This document shows positions 1-11,809 of a stretch of DNA of 64,000 nt, one piece after another (positions within the stretch are counted from its first letter, which is position 1; each line of letters begins with the position of its first letter). The DNA is from Anaeramoeba flamelloides (lineage: Eukaryota > Metamonada > Anaeramoebidae): assembly GCA_027625915.1 (NCBI GenBank), contig JANTQA010000033.1, positions 9,858,001 through 9,922,000 of the forward strand. The letters run 5' to 3'. Position numbers and translations under genes: made by a program. The notes below the pieces were generated by a model. It made no database searches. It saw only the letters and a list, made by a program, of their open reading frames with translations, and was not told the origin of the DNA.

Positions 1-829
1 GATTAAATATTTGTTATTTTTTTGTTTGAATTTTTATATTTCGAAAAGAAGATGGAAAAAATGCAATTATTTTTTATTTTTAATTAATTCTTTATTTTAG
101 TTTTTTTAGTTATATAGGTATATAAAATTGAAAATTATCTTTAATCGTAAAAATACAAGAAAAATAAACTAAATATTAAATCTTTGAAATTTAGAAAAAA
201 ATAATAATTTATTTTAAATTCAATAATTTGTTAAATTTTTTATGAAATTCAACAATATATGTAACTTATTTTTAGATAAAAAATGGATTCTAAATACTAT
301 GTGGTTATAATTAATATAAGTTATTTGGGAATGTTTCTAAAAGGTTTTTTTACTGATAAATATTCATCAGGTGTTCTTTTTATTTTTTTGACAATTGTTA
401 AAAAGATGAATTGTTTTGAACTTCTATGGTAAGTTGTAAAAGAAAAGTTCAAGAATATATTTATTAATAATGGAATATTAAACATAAAGATATCAGTAAC
501 TTGAAGTGGGAAAAGAAAAAGTAAAGGTAAAAAATTAACAAAGGTTTAAATCAAACTCAATTTCAAAAGAAAAAAATATGAAAAGAATTAAACAATAATA
601 TCTTCAGTGAAATTTTATAATCAACTATCAAATGTAAATAAATTATTCAAAATAATATGTTAGTTGTTTTAGGTATTATGAAAAAAGCCAATAGTTTGAT
701 TTTTTTTATTTTTGGCCAAATATTTATTATAATCACTTCACAATCATTTTTTTTTCAAATTCCTTTTCCTTTTTTTTTTGTTTTAACTTTTTTTTTAACC
801 TGAAAATTAATTTACTTATTTTCTCTTGG

Positions 830-871
<42 letters not shown>

Positions 872-1282
872 CTTTTCAGGGTATTCGTGGAAAGTTTATA
901 TTTTGATGTATAATACTATCAAAGTTCTAATTAAGATAAAAATGTACAAGAAAAAATACACTAGTATCGGTAAATGGGGAGCATTATCTTTTGATGTAAG
1001 TTCTCTTTTAATCGAGAAGATAAACATAAGCAGTTATTTTTTTCTTGTAATAAATAAGTTCTTTTAACTAAATCTGTTTTATAAATTTCTTATTTTGATT
1101 TAATAATAAAAAAATTATTTCTTATTAAAAATTTGTTAAAAACCCTTTAATTATTATTTGTGGTCTTTATATATTTATTATTATTTTTTTTTATTAATTA
1201 AAAGTCAATTTACCTGTTTTTTTGCCTTTGTAAATTATTGTCAATAATTACAAAAAAAATATGATTTATTTTTTGATTGATT
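1..1282. other. AT-rich spacer, no gene seen
   Basis: No open frame with protein-like composition is visible on either strand. The only clear structure is a (TA)n microsatellite at about 834-870. The remainder is A/T homopolymer-rich spacer. Confidence 0.6.
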
Positions 1283-1835
1283 GAAGTAGTGTAAATTGCA
1301 CTCCCAATGTCCTTTTACTTAAATTTCCTCAAATGTAATTCAAGCGTAAAATTCTAGATTTCACGATTATTAAAGAGAAAGAAACACACAATTTATTTCT
1401 AAGTTTAAAAAGCCAATGGAAAAAAATTGAAAAAAGGGAAAAAAAAGAAAATAAAAAAATAAAAAATTAAAAATGACATATAAGAAGCATTTAGTTAAAA
1501 ATCAAAAAAAAACAATACTATACTTTAATTAAGAACACCCAAAATCAAAAACACGATACTTTTGGTTAATTTAATTTAATTTTTTAATTATCATGTAAGT
1601 TTACTTGGGGATCGTTTTTTAAGTTACTATAATTCCTATTTTGTTTTTTTTTTTTTGATCTTATTTACTTTAAACCTTTAGTCGTTTTTAGCCATTGCTT
1701 TTTCGTTTTTATTTTCAAGTTATTCATACTACTATGTTTCAATTTTACAGTATTAGCAAGTAACCACTTGATATTTTTCCTTTACAACTCTACTTCACAA
1801 TATAAAGAAGATTCAGCCAGATTAAAAAAGGAAAA
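1283..1835 (-). repeat. Family B dispersed element, copy 1
   Basis: This is a reverse-oriented copy of a ~540-bp element that occurs seven times in the window. Read on the minus strand it starts near a GGCTGAATCTTCTTTATATT block and runs through a GTGGTTACTTGC-like block. It ends with a TTGAGGAAATTTAAGTAAAA block and a palindromic tail (here AGTGCAATTTACACT). No terminal inverted repeat pairs the two ends and no long open frame is present. Sibling copies lie at 12.3, 27.0, 38.6, 48.5, 52.7 and 62.0 kb. It is probably a non-autonomous transposable element; the class is not settled. Confidence 0.7.
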
Positions 1836-2080
1836 AAATAAAAATATGGTTAATTGTTTTAATAATTAAATGGGAAAATATTAATATACGTATATGTTTT
1901 TTACAAACTTTTATTAGATTGCGTAGTATATTAGTTATAAAATTTTGAGTAAGAATCTGATATATTTCCAATTAACAATCTTATCCCAGAAATTGTTAAT
2001 TTTTTAATAAAAAAAGTACGAAATAATTAATTATTTATTATTATTTCATTTTTTTTTTGTGAAATTGGAAAATTGTCAAG

Positions 2081-2640
2081 TAAACTCTTTTTCAGTCAAA
2101 GGTGCTAAGTTTTATTAAATAAATAGAACATATTTGATGAATTTAATACAGTGGTCCATTCAAAATAAATTTTCAATTTTTTGATCTGAATCATTTTGTA
2201 GATTTTTTCAATTTTTTTTTTTTGAATTTTTTTGAATTTTGCTTTTTTTTTTATTCTTTTTCTTTAAAAAAAAAAGTCAATTTGAAAAAAAAAAAAAAGT
2301 ATTCATCTACAAATTGACTTTAAGAAAAGTGGGTATTTGTAATGCTCTTTTACAAATAAATACATTTACACTTAAAAAATCTTATTCTCGACAATTTCAA
2401 TTTTCTCAAGAAATAGTGAAATTTTGTATAAGACATTACAATGAAAGAAGATAATAATTTTTTTAATATTTTTTTTTTTTGAAATTTTGACTTTATTCAG
2501 GCATTTCTTTTATGATTATCGACTCTAATCCGAATTTTATTATTTCTCGTATTTCTAAACAATCTATTTTTAGGCTGAATACTTGTAAAAAAATTTTTAT
2601 TTCATTTTTGGCTGGGCCCCTTTCAGTGAAATCAAGTTTA
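2081..2640 (+). mobile_element. Family C TA-flanked inverted-repeat element (MITE), copy 1
   Basis: The left end reads TAAACTCTTTTTCAGTCAAA and the right end carries CTGGGCCCCTTTCAGTGAAA followed by a TTTA border, so the ends are imperfect inverted repeats of roughly 28 bp, each bordered by TA. Two further copies at 27,981 and 47,262 share both ends and internal blocks such as TTTCTAAACAATCTA. A TA border with inverted ends is typical of Tc1/mariner-type MITEs (family knowledge). Small open frames inside are not conserved between copies and are not genes. Confidence 0.75.
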
Positions 2641-3290
2641 TTAATAAAAAAAATTTCCACGAAGAGAAAAGTTTTGAAAATGGTAAGGATTTAATATGTT
2701 TTTCCCTTTGCTTCTATTTTTGATATTAGCTTGATTATCTTAGAACATGATGAAATTCTTTCAAAAAAAAACATTTTATTTGTTACAAAAAAGTGGTAAT
2801 TTCTCACAGCAAAGAGAGAGAAAAACAAAAATCAAAAAGAAAGTTAATATTTAAAGAAGAAATAAAAAAACTTTTTTTTATTAGGACATTATAAATTTGA
2901 AATTACTCATTTAATAGTATTTATTCTTATAAATTTAAATGGTGGTGATAATAATAATAAATTTTCAAAAATTTTAAAGGAAATTTGATTTCTAATAATA
3001 AATGAGCCAAAAAGATAAAAAATAAAATATTAATTATCAAAATAAGGAAACAATTATTATCAAAGTTCACCAAAAAAAATCGAAAAAAAAAAAAGAAGGA
3101 TAATTAGAAAACTCTTTTAAATCTTAGAAATGTGATTTTTATAAGGACGAAATAAATAAAATAAAATGATTACAACGAAATTGAAATGGAATTTTTTTTT
3201 TTTTTTTTTTAAAATAGAATTTGTTGTTGAGCTCTGAGCACTAAAAAACATTTTTTTAGAAAGATTTAGAGAAAATAATAAAATGTAGCA
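2641..3290. other. AT-rich spacer
   Basis: Nothing gene-like was found between the family C element and the coiled-coil exon. It has homopolymer runs only and forms the 3' flank of the minus-strand gene to its right. Confidence 0.5.
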
Positions 3291-3863
3291 TTAATTTTTC
3301 TGAATTTCCAAACGGAATTGTTTGTTTTGTGTTTTTAGTTCACTATTTTCATCAAGTAATTGTGCCACGCGTTTTTTCCATTCATTTAATTGTGTTGTCA
3401 ATTGCGATGTGTTTTGATAAGAATTATTCTGAACGACGTTTTGTAATAGATGAATTTTATCTTCATTCTTAGTAATTGTTTGTTTCATTTCATTTATTTT
3501 TTTTTCTGAATCAAGGACTTTTTCCAATAACTGATTGATTATTTTAGATTTTTCACTGGATTCTTTTTGCAATTCTGTAATTAGGGTATTATTAAATTTT
3601 AATTGGGAAAATTCCTTTTCTAATTTTTCATATTTTGTTTCAATTAATAATAATTTTTCATTTGATAAGGTACTGATAGGCTGACTCCCCATAGTGTTAA
3701 CTACTTTACTTGTATTTTCATTTGGTTTAATAAAAGTTTTAAGTTCATTCGCTAAATTTTTTATTTTTTTCTCGCTTTTTTTTTCTTGAAAATTCTTTAT
3801 TTGATCAGAAATAATTTTTGAAGTCAAGTTATTTGATAAACTTAATGGTGTTTGGTAATCTTT
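3291..3863 (-). CDS. Coiled-coil protein, C-terminal exon (5' end unresolved)
   Basis: A 190-residue open exon ends in TAA at 3291. It is Lys/Glu/Gln/Asn-rich with heptad-like spacing from roughly residue 65 to the end (for example KYEKLEKEFSQL and QLLDENSELKTQNKQ), so it should form a long coiled coil. Upstream, the frame is closed by TAG inside a TTTTTATAG|AAAGATTACC context, which reads as a splice acceptor at 3865-3864, so the exon begins at about 3863 in phase 0 with KDYQTPLSLSNN. No ATG occurs before the acceptor; the only internal Met near the start (MGSQPIS) is about 56 residues in. The 5' exon or exons should lie in 3.9-4.5 kb but I could not identify them. No family was recognised. 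Confidence 0.55.
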   Translation of the reverse strand, partial: KDYQTPLSLSNNLTSKIISDQIKNFQEKKSEKKIKNLANELKTFIKPNENTSKVVNTMGSQPISTLSNEKLLLIETKYEKLEKEFSQLKFNNTLITELQKESSEKSKIINQLLEKVLDSEKKINEMKQTITKNEDKIHLLQNVVQNNSYQNTSQLTTQLNEWKKRVAQLLDENSELKTQNKQFRLEIQKN

Positions 3864-4026
3864 CTATAAAAATTATTATTGTATCAATAAATAAATACAG
3901 ATATACATAAAAATATAAATAAATAATAGACCATTAAAAATAAAGATAAAAAGAATAATATTAATTTTCAAGAATATAAAAATTTATAACAATTAGTTCT
4001 TAAAAAACAAAATAAAAAGTATTTAT

Positions 4027-4061
<35 letters not shown>

Positions 4062-4557
4062 AATAAAAATATATTATATAACAGTTTTTATCAAATTAAT
4101 AATTATTAATTGTTAATGAAAAGATGTTATTTTGAAACAAAAATTAGTCGGTGGATATTAATAAAGAGTATTTTAATTTTTATCACTAAATCAATTTGTT
4201 GGTTGCATTTTATCGGATTAGTAAATTTGGATTTTATTCAATTTGTTAATTTAATTCTATTCAATTAGTAATTTAAGATTTTATACAATTGCTAAAATGT
4301 GGTGTATAATATTAGTAAATTGATGTTTTATACAACTAGTAAAATGGGTTTTTTCATAAATTGTTCTATGTGTAGTTTTAATTTGCATTCCAAAAAGGAT
4401 TTATGAAGTGTCAAAAGCATGTGCGGTTTTTGTTTTTTACCTCATTTATTTAAGAGAAAAGAAAAATTGATGATTTGTAGATTAGAGTTTGCAACAATGT
4501 ATTTCAATCGACGTCCGGGTTTAAAATAATCGTGAAATTAATAAAAATCGAGAATAA
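3864..4557. other. Spacer with an (AT)n tract and a 24-bp tandem array
   Basis: The region between the ankyrin gene stop and the coiled-coil exon. It contains an (AT)n microsatellite at about 4028-4056 and a degenerate tandem array at 4198-4365. An undetected 5' exon of the coiled-coil gene may also lie here. Confidence 0.5.
4198..4365. repeat. Degenerate 23-24-bp tandem repeat, about 7 units
   Basis: Successive units begin GTTGGTTGCATTTTATCGG, GTAAATTTGGATTTTATTC, GTTAATTTAATTCTATTC, GTAATTTAAGATTTTATAC, CTAAAATGTGGTGTATAA, GTAAATTGATGTTTTATAC and GTAAAATGGGTTTTTTCA. Each is 23-24 bp long and ends in an A/T-rich CAATTA-like segment. The regular spacing sets it apart from the random AT spacer around it. 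Confidence 0.6.
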
Positions 4558-6303
4558 TTATAAATTGTTATCTTTATTCAAATCTACGAATTTTGGATTT
4601 TGCTCAATAAAAAAAAAATAAAAAATTAAAAAAACAAAAAATAAGAATAAGAATAATATTACATTTTGTGTGCTAAAATCCGCATTGTGTTCAAGTAAAA
4701 AATCAACAAATTGCTCATTTAAATCATATTTTTTTGTTAATTCATGTAAAGGTGTGTTTTGCTTATGATTCATTGCATTAATATTTGCCCCCTTTTCAAC
4801 CATCAGTCTTACGTTTTGTAAATCTATTTCGTTGTTGATGTAATAGTGTAAAGGGCTGTTGCCGAATTGGTCTTCGGAATTTAGATTTGAACCTTGTTTA
4901 ATTAAAAAATTGACCAACTGATGATCAACGTTATCAGATCTGCATACTGCGGATAAAACGGATAAGCCCTGTGGGTTTATGGACTCCAAAATGGCACCGT
5001 TTTCTAAGGCGAACAAGAGAATTTGGGTGTTGATGTTTAATCGGGTGTATAGCAATTGGAAGGGTGTGAATTTCTCCTTGTTTGGGTAATTAAAATCTGA
5101 GCCGTGTAAAATGAGGAGCTGGATTTTTTCGATTACAGGTGTGGACATACATAAGTAATGCAAAGGTGTGTTTAGTTTGTCGTCTATGCCATTAATTTCC
5201 ACTCCCTCGTTAATCAAATATTCCAAGATCATCGGATCTATATCTTCTCTTTCTGTGAGCATATGCAAAACATTTTTTTGATCGTGGAAAGTGGTTGTGA
5301 GAGGTATACCCTTGGAATTAAGCCAAGCCAAAAGCTCAATATTAATGTCCGAATTTTTGAGCAGGTTATAAAAAGGCGAAACTCGTAACTGAAAATTCTT
5401 TGCTAGAAGTTGCTCTGGATTAATCGACGAACCCGATTGGATCAAAAACTGAATCAATTGTAAATTGGGGTTGCTTTTCTCGAAAACCAAATTTAATGCT
5501 GTTTCTTCGTCATAATTAACACCATTGATATCGATCCTCCCACTTTGCACCACGTTGCTGATCAGCGTGATTGGCAGCGATTGTAAAGAACAAAGGTAAT
5601 GTAATATGTGCTTGTTATTGATTGTAATTAAATTGTATTGCACTAGCTGCTCCTCGAGCCAAAAAAAGAATGTCGTAATATCGTAGCCCTTGGTGACTGT
5701 GAAGTTCAGGCTCTGTTCCAAGACCCTCATATTGTTTTTTTCTTCAAATTCCTTCACTTGCTGGAATGCTCTTTCTTCAATTATAGCACCCGATGCTTGA
5801 AGATGCTTGATTAGGTTGATTTTTGGGTTTCTTTCTCTTAACAAATGCTTCATTAAAGTTTGGTTGTCACTCGATTGTGTATTGATGTCTACCAAACTTG
5901 GTTTGGCTCCGTGTGCAATAAAGAGTTTGATTAAATCATAGTTGTGTTTCTTTTTATTCAGCAGCAGTTGAAGAGGCAGCTCCTGACTTCTGTTGTAAGA
6001 GTTAAGGTCGATATCTAAAGCGACGATTGTACTGACCATATCGGCATTAAAATCCCCTTTAAGCATCTCACAGAATGGATCAATTATGTTTTTTGGATCA
6101 ATTTTTTTAAGATCTGCTCCTATATACAACAGGTAATTGATCGTATCTTTATCAGGGTTTTTCTGTGCTAAAATAACTTCAAGTGGTGTTAATCCTGCAC
6201 GATCCTTATAATTTACATTTATTCGATTGATTGCATTTTTTACAAATTTGAGTCTTCCGTCGTTAATTGCATTTCTTTCCTTTCGTTTCAAGAGTCCGCT
6301 CAT
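4558..6303 (-). CDS. Ankyrin-repeat protein, two exons, 561 aa
   Basis: Probably a protein-interaction scaffold. Start: ATG at 6303 (MSGLLKRKERNA). Exon 1 is 6303-4663 and exon 2 is 4602-4558. The 60-nt intron (4662-4603) has a GTAATA donor and a TTGAG acceptor and is phase 0, joining FSTQN to QNPKF and ending DNNL. Ankyrin repeats of about 33-37 residues run from about residue 35 to the end, with consensus pieces such as GLTPLEVIL, NTPLHYLC, NSPLHYYI and NTPLHELT, each followed by an FLIxxGAxIN-like turn. Central repeats are degenerate. No other domain, signal peptide or kinase is seen. The intron length is a multiple of three and has no stop, so it can be misread as coding; its translation is an improbable Phe/Leu-rich run. 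The partner and pathway cannot be told from sequence. Confidence 0.85.
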   Translation of the reverse strand: MSGLLKRKERNAINDGRLKFVKNAINRINVNYKDRAGLTPLEVILAQKNPDKDTINYLLYIGADLKKIDPKNIIDPFCEMLKGDFNADMVSTIVALDIDLNSYNRSQELPLQLLLNKKKHNYDLIKLFIAHGAKPSLVDINTQSSDNQTLMKHLLRERNPKINLIKHLQASGAIIEERAFQQVKEFEEKNNMRVLEQSLNFTVTKGYDITTFFFWLEEQLVQYNLITINNKHILHYLCSLQSLPITLISNVVQSGRIDINGVNYDEETALNLVFEKSNPNLQLIQFLIQSGSSINPEQLLAKNFQLRVSPFYNLLKNSDINIELLAWLNSKGIPLTTTFHDQKNVLHMLTEREDIDPMILEYLINEGVEINGIDDKLNTPLHYLCMSTPVIEKIQLLILHGSDFNYPNKEKFTPFQLLYTRLNINTQILLFALENGAILESINPQGLSVLSAVCRSDNVDHQLVNFLIKQGSNLNSEDQFGNSPLHYYINNEIDLQNVRLMVEKGANINAMNHKQNTPLHELTKKYDLNEQFVDFLLEHNADFSTQNVILFLFLFFVFLIFYFFFIEQNPKFVDLNKDNNL

Positions 6304-7099
6304 AATGAAAAATTATTTTTTGGAAATTTTTAAAAAAATAAAAAATTAGTGGAATTTCAAATGGTACATTTTTTTTTTGCAGTGATTTTGGCTGATTAGT
6401 TGTTCATTTATTTTGATTTGATTCTTATCAGAACCAAAAAATTTTGTTCTGAAAAATTTGCAAGTAAGGAGAAAAAAAGGATTTTTTGTTTATCAAAATA
6501 ATTTTGTTTTCTTTATCAAATTTCAAGTTCGACTCATTCTTTTCTATTTGGAAAAATTTTTTTTTTAGAACAAATTATTTTTTGAGTTTTTCTTGTAGAA
6601 ATACATGAAAGTTTTGTACATCCTGTTTCGCCAATCCCTTTTCAAGACAAGTTTAAACGACAAGAGTATTTACTCAAAAAAATCTTTCTTATTTTGGTGT
6701 TCTATTTTAAAGACTACACCAAAAATTTCCAACAGTAGCTTACAGTCCAACACAGAGAAAATATTCCCAGATTTTCTCAGCATTTAAGTAAATTTTCTTT
6801 TTTTAACTTTTTTTATTTTCCAACTCAACTGTTAAACTTTCTTTTTGCATGAAATTTTCGCTTTTGAGTTCTGATCAAGTCAAATTATTGTTGTTAATTT
6901 TTACTTTATTTTCTCTTTTTATTTTTAAACTCAAATTGTAATTTGGTTGCATTAATATGTGGAACCACTAAAACAGAAAAAAATTATTCGAATGGTTTTA
7001 AGGTCTAATTCCAAAATAATTTTACCACATCTTCAAATTGAAAAACAAACAAAAAACCTGATTACATACAAAATCTTACTTTTCTTTTAAAGCTTATTT
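6304..7099. other. 5' flank of the ankyrin gene, no gene seen
   Basis: AT-rich sequence that must hold the promoter of the minus-strand ankyrin gene. A 60-codon plus-strand frame near 6605-6787 has no recognisable family or splice context and is not called. Confidence 0.45.
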
Positions 7100-8640
7100 T
7101 TAGAAATGAATTATTGTTGTTCTTAAAAGTTTTAAGGCATATTTCGCTGATTTTTAAAAATGTCAAAAAAAAATATATTTCCTACTATTTTCAAAAAAAT
7201 ATTTTCGTTGGAAGAAAAAAGAAATCTTATTTTCTTCACTCGGAATTCTAACAAAACGTCCTTTAAAAAATAAAAACAACTATACTTTGGAATAACTCAG
7301 TTTTAAATATCTTCTAAATTTCCAAAAAAGTAACATATAGTAGGGAAAAAAATACCGGACATGAAAAAAATCCCTGACAAGATTTTTAATTGTGGGTATT
7401 AGTAAAATTTTTGTCTAATTTCAATAAAATCCTTATTATAAATAACCAATTTTTTTATGAGATTAGTAATAAACCTACCTAAAGTCCATCAAAGTAAGGT
7501 GTCTCTAGAATACTCGAGTAATTGCTTGATAGTCCTATGTTGATCAACTTTTTTTGAAAAACAATCGAGTTTTATTGAGGTTTACTAGAGTTTGGAAAAT
7601 GATAATTTTTCTTCTTGTTTTTTGATTGATTGAATGGTGTTTTGAACAAGTGTGATTTCATCAATCATCATTCTAATAAGTGGGGGAGTTATAATTGAAA
7701 AAGTTTGATTCTTAAAAAAAGGAATTTGATTGTAAATAAATGAAATTACACAATAATTTTACTAATATTCACAATTAAAAATCTTGTCCGGGATTTTTTT
7801 CATGTACGGTATTTTTTTCACTGCTCTAATTAAATTAAACTTTCAAAAAATATATATTTTTTTTTGAGATCAACAAACAATTCTAATTGATTTTTTCTTT
7901 CCACTGAACAAAAAAACACAAGAAAAAAGCCAAACAAACCAACTTAAAAATTCCCCCAAAATACTTTTATACAACCTGGGAAATTACAACTGATAAACCA
8001 AAAGCAATACTTTAAAATTTGATTATTTATAATCAATGATTAATAACTGAATTTAAATTATTTTAGTTTACTATTAACAACCCAAAAGTTAAATTTATCA
8101 ATAGAATTTACATTATTTTTCAATTTTTCAAAGATTTTCAAACAAAGAAAACTAATTCAAATAAATAATTTTAATAAACAAAATAATAGAGATTCTCAAA
8201 TAATTAATTTTAATAATACTAAAAACCCCTTGTTTATACTCTGGGTATTTGAAAAAGAATATCACCCAATCTTTTAAATTTAAAGAAATTTAATAAATAT
8301 TTATGAATAAAATAATAAACGATCAATTTTTTTCGATCTTCAAGGATTCAATATTTGATTTATTTTGATTCTATTTTTAAAATAAGATTAAAGTTTAAGG
8401 TTATTTATTTATACAGACCCTCAGAAAATTACTAAAAGTGTGGTTTCTTCAAAAGAAAATTTTTTTAAAATTTTTCTATGTCGGGTTTGTGATCCAAAAA
8501 TCCAAACAACAAGGATCATATACTTTCGACTGAAAATTTTATTGGGTAAAATCAACTCTTTTAAAAATGATAACTCGTCACTATAAAGTTGATAAATGAA
8601 GCTGTGTATCAGGTTTTAATTGTATCCCTGTGTAAATAAT
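7100..8640 (+). repeat. Family I dispersed repeat, copy 1 (interrupted)
   Basis: About 1.05 kb shared with 60,025-61,094 (same strand) and 57,412-58,460 (opposite strand). It starts TTTTAGAAATGAATTATTG. Shared blocks include TTTGGAATAACTCA, AATACTTT with a nearby AATCAATG/AATCAATA block, and an end block ATAAAGTTGATAAATGA followed by a TGTGTAAATAATTA terminus. This copy is split by the 493-bp family G element at 7336-7828. No transposase-like frame is visible; the class is unknown. Confidence 0.6.
7336..7828. mobile_element. Family G TA-flanked MITE nested in family I
   Basis: Inverted terminal repeats of about 65-70 bp: the left end contains GAAAAAAATACCGGACATG and continues GACAAGATTTTTAATTGTG. 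The right end carries the complements (CACAATTAAAAATCTTGTC, then CATGTACGGTATTTTTTTC). Both ends are bordered by TA, as expected for Tc1/mariner-like elements. The flanking family I sequence resumes on the other side when compared with the 60-kb copy, which shows that this was an insertion. There is no transposase. Confidence 0.75.
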
Positions 8641-10990
8641 TAACCTATTACCTTCGGGAAAAAAAATAAATAAGAGTTATTAGATCCTTTATACCAATAT
8701 AAAAAGGAATTTCATAAATAGATTTATTATTATTACACATTTTTTTAAAGATTTTCAAATAATTAAAAATATATTCAAATTAATAATTCTGATAAAAAAA
8801 AATATAAGATAATATCAAAAAAAAAAAAACCATTTTAATAATAACAGATTGTTCTTATTACTCTTGACATTAGAAAAAAAAACAAAAAGAAAATTATTTA
8901 TACACATAATTGACAGAAATTTAATAAATTCTTGAAAATAAATAAATAAATAATATATATAGATTAAAAATATCTACTCCCAGTTGATAGAATTCACCTT
9001 TTAAATAAAAAATGTTTTTTTCTTCTTTCTCCGATACCAAAACCAACACACGTTCCATTAATATACCAAGTGAAAAAAACCATTTTGGATAAAGCGGTAT
9101 TTTTTTTTTTTGCAAGAAAAAATAGCAATGACAATTAAACTTGTTTAATTTTTTTTTCTCCTCCATTTTTATGATTGTTTTTTTTTTGTTTTTTTTAATT
9201 AACCCAATATTTTATTTGAAAATTTTCTCGATTTGGTGAGAAAAATAATAAATATATTATCATTATTTTTCGATTTACTCTTTTAATAGCAGTTCTTTTA
9301 GAAATCAATATTAGATTTACTTATTACCTGTTATTGGTTTATTTAACATTTTAAATTATAAAAATCCTATAAAAAAAATATAACCTTTGATTTGAAACTT
9401 ATTCTTATCAATTCTCATGTATTTTATTAAAAAAAAACCAAATTGTTCAATGTAACAACAATTAAGATTATATATAACTGTAATGGGTAACTATTTTTAA
9501 TTAACAAGACCATAAAAAGATTTAATTAGAAAATTATTAATAGATTACCGATTTACTAATTTTAATATTGTCTTGTGTTAAAAAAATATGATCAAAAAAT
9601 AAAACCCAAAGAAATTATTTTGGTGTAATCCATTTTTTTCCATTAAATTTTAAAAAAGAAAATTCTTAAATTGCTTTTATTTATTACAATTTAAAAAATT
9701 TTTAATCGGTTTTTCACCATTTTTCACCCTTGAAATACAACATAAATCCTTTTATAATGTGTATTTAATGTCAAAAAGTTTAATTGTTTTTTTTTTTTTT
9801 TTTGTTTATCATAATTCTTTTATATAAACAAAAAATCACCATAATTGATATGTTTTTACAATAATGATATTGTTTTAAGAGGAATAGTTATGATTATTCA
9901 AGTTTTTAAGACATTTACCCATGTTTACTAAGGAATTAACTTTTTGTTTTAATATGAAATTCGATTTTTCACAATAAAATTTTCTTTAGGATATTTTTGA
10001 ATTAGGTAATTTTATCCTCTAAAATTCAAAATTAATTTTTTTCTTTCAGAAATATTTAAATTATTTAAAAAATTCTTGTGAACAAGGACCAAACAATTTG
10101 ATAGAAAAATTTTTCAAAATAGAAATATTTTTTTTGTGATTTTTTTTTCATTTTTCTGATACATGAAAAAAAAAGGACCTTTTCAAACTTTAAAGTATAT
10201 TTTTTTTACCTTATAGATTCTAAATTTCATTGATTAAATTTTGTTAAAATTCAATCAAATTTTGATTTATTTAATCATCTATACTTCAATTAGTTTTATT
10301 TTACAATATTTGAATTGGAATAAAAATAAGTAAAAAAGTATAATACAAAATCAATACTTTCCTACATAAAACCAAAAAAATAATTATCCCCTTTTCAAGA
10401 ATTAGCTTTATTACCAATAAAAACAAGTACTTGCTTTTTTTTTTTTTTTATATTTGAAAAATTGTAATTTAGAATTCAAAAAATAGACTCAAATTAATAA
10501 ATTGTTTAGAGGATGTGAATTTATATTTTTCAAAAGAATCAAATAATAAATTAAAAAAAAAATTAAAATTTCGATACTACTAGATTCTATTTTTAATAAA
10601 TACTAGCCCACCTTATTTTTTTTCAACTCCTATTTTTATTCTGAGAAAAATTTCATCCATTACTCCAAATCTTGGATAATCAATAAAAAAATTCTAGCTT
10701 TCCTTGTTTTTTTTTAAATACTTAAAAATTGCTTTAATTTTGTTTTTTTTTATTCATAAAAAATCTTTATTTCTTAACCACATATGAGTAAATATGAAAT
10801 TTTGTAAAAAATAGAGTTTTTACACCAGTGGAGTTTTGACAATAAAAATAATAACTTTACTTATTGTTTGTTTTTTGTTATGTTAATAATTAATTCTTCA
10901 ATATAATCTTTTTAACTTTTATAACCCATTTTTCTTTTAATTCAACCCAACTTTTTATTAGAAATACTTTCAAATATAAATTCAACACAT
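8641..10990. other. AT-rich spacer, no gene supported
   Basis: Long A/T-rich spacer with homopolymer runs. An 81-codon minus-strand frame at 8921-9166 starts with ATG but has no recognisable family or conserved splice context. No tRNA or other RNA gene was seen. Confidence 0.4.
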
Positions 10991-10994
10991 GACT

Positions 10995-11470
10995 AGAAAA
11001 TTTTCTCTATTTGATTTAATAAAAAGAAAATTTCTTGAGTACATATGTTTAAAAATGATTTCTGAATTTTCATGTTTTTTGATAAACTTGTGATTTTTTC
11101 ATTAACTATGATACTTTTCTGGTATTTTGCACAAGGTTCAGGAAACTTGATCAATATATTTGATATATTTAGTAACGTTCTATTATATTTAAAAAAGAAA
11201 GGAAGCATTTGGAGTAGAAATACCAAGAGAAAATCGAAAATGCTTTTTTCCAATTTAATAAACCCAATCATTTCCAATCGTTTAGTAAATGGAATTTGTT
11301 GGCATTTAAAACAACAAATACACTGCCAAGTTTCCTTACCATAGGGATCATAACAGAAAAGTATCATAGTTAATGAAAAAATCACAAGTTTATGGAAAAA
11401 ACATGAAAAATTCAAAAAACATTTTTACAGATGTGTATTTTTTCTAAGAATAACTTTAATAAGCATGTAT
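10995..11470. mobile_element. Family H foldback element (about 480 bp)
   Basis: A near-perfect inverted repeat of about 51 bp occupies 11,071-11,121 and 11,354-11,405 (CATGTTTTTT / AAAAAACATG ends with CTTGTGATTTTTTCATTAAC inside). Weaker complementarity continues outward for another ~60 bp. The long paired arms and absence of a transposase fit a foldback-type MITE. The overlapping frames seen on both strands are a by-product of the palindrome. Confidence 0.65.
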
Positions 11471-11809
11471 CAGTGTAAAAGAAACACCCACTTTTCATCA
11501 CAATTGTTATGATTTCAACCATATTAAATATCTAATTCAGTTAAACATTTGGTATGATTGTAATTTTAAATAGAAAAAGTAAAATTTAATAATTAAAAAA
11601 TTAAAAATAATGTTGTGAAATTTTCTTTAAAGGTGTTGTTATCATGTAGATCAAAATTATTAATAAATATTTTGATTTAAAATTTCAAAACTTTTAAAAA
11701 TTATTTTCACAACACTGAAAAAACAAAATAAAATAAAAAAAAATATAAATCTGCTTTTAGCCAAAACAATAATTATTATTTTTTAAGAAAAATTAAACTA
11801 TTTGTTGAT

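Noticed and set aside
8921-9166. 81-aa minus-strand frame with ATG start
   Set aside because: The ends are Phe/Ile/Tyr-rich read-through of T-rich DNA; no family, splice site or conserved repeat context.
10993-11415. 140-aa minus-strand and 90-aa plus-strand overlapping frames
   Set aside because: They arise from the arms of the family H palindrome, which keep both strands open over the same segment.
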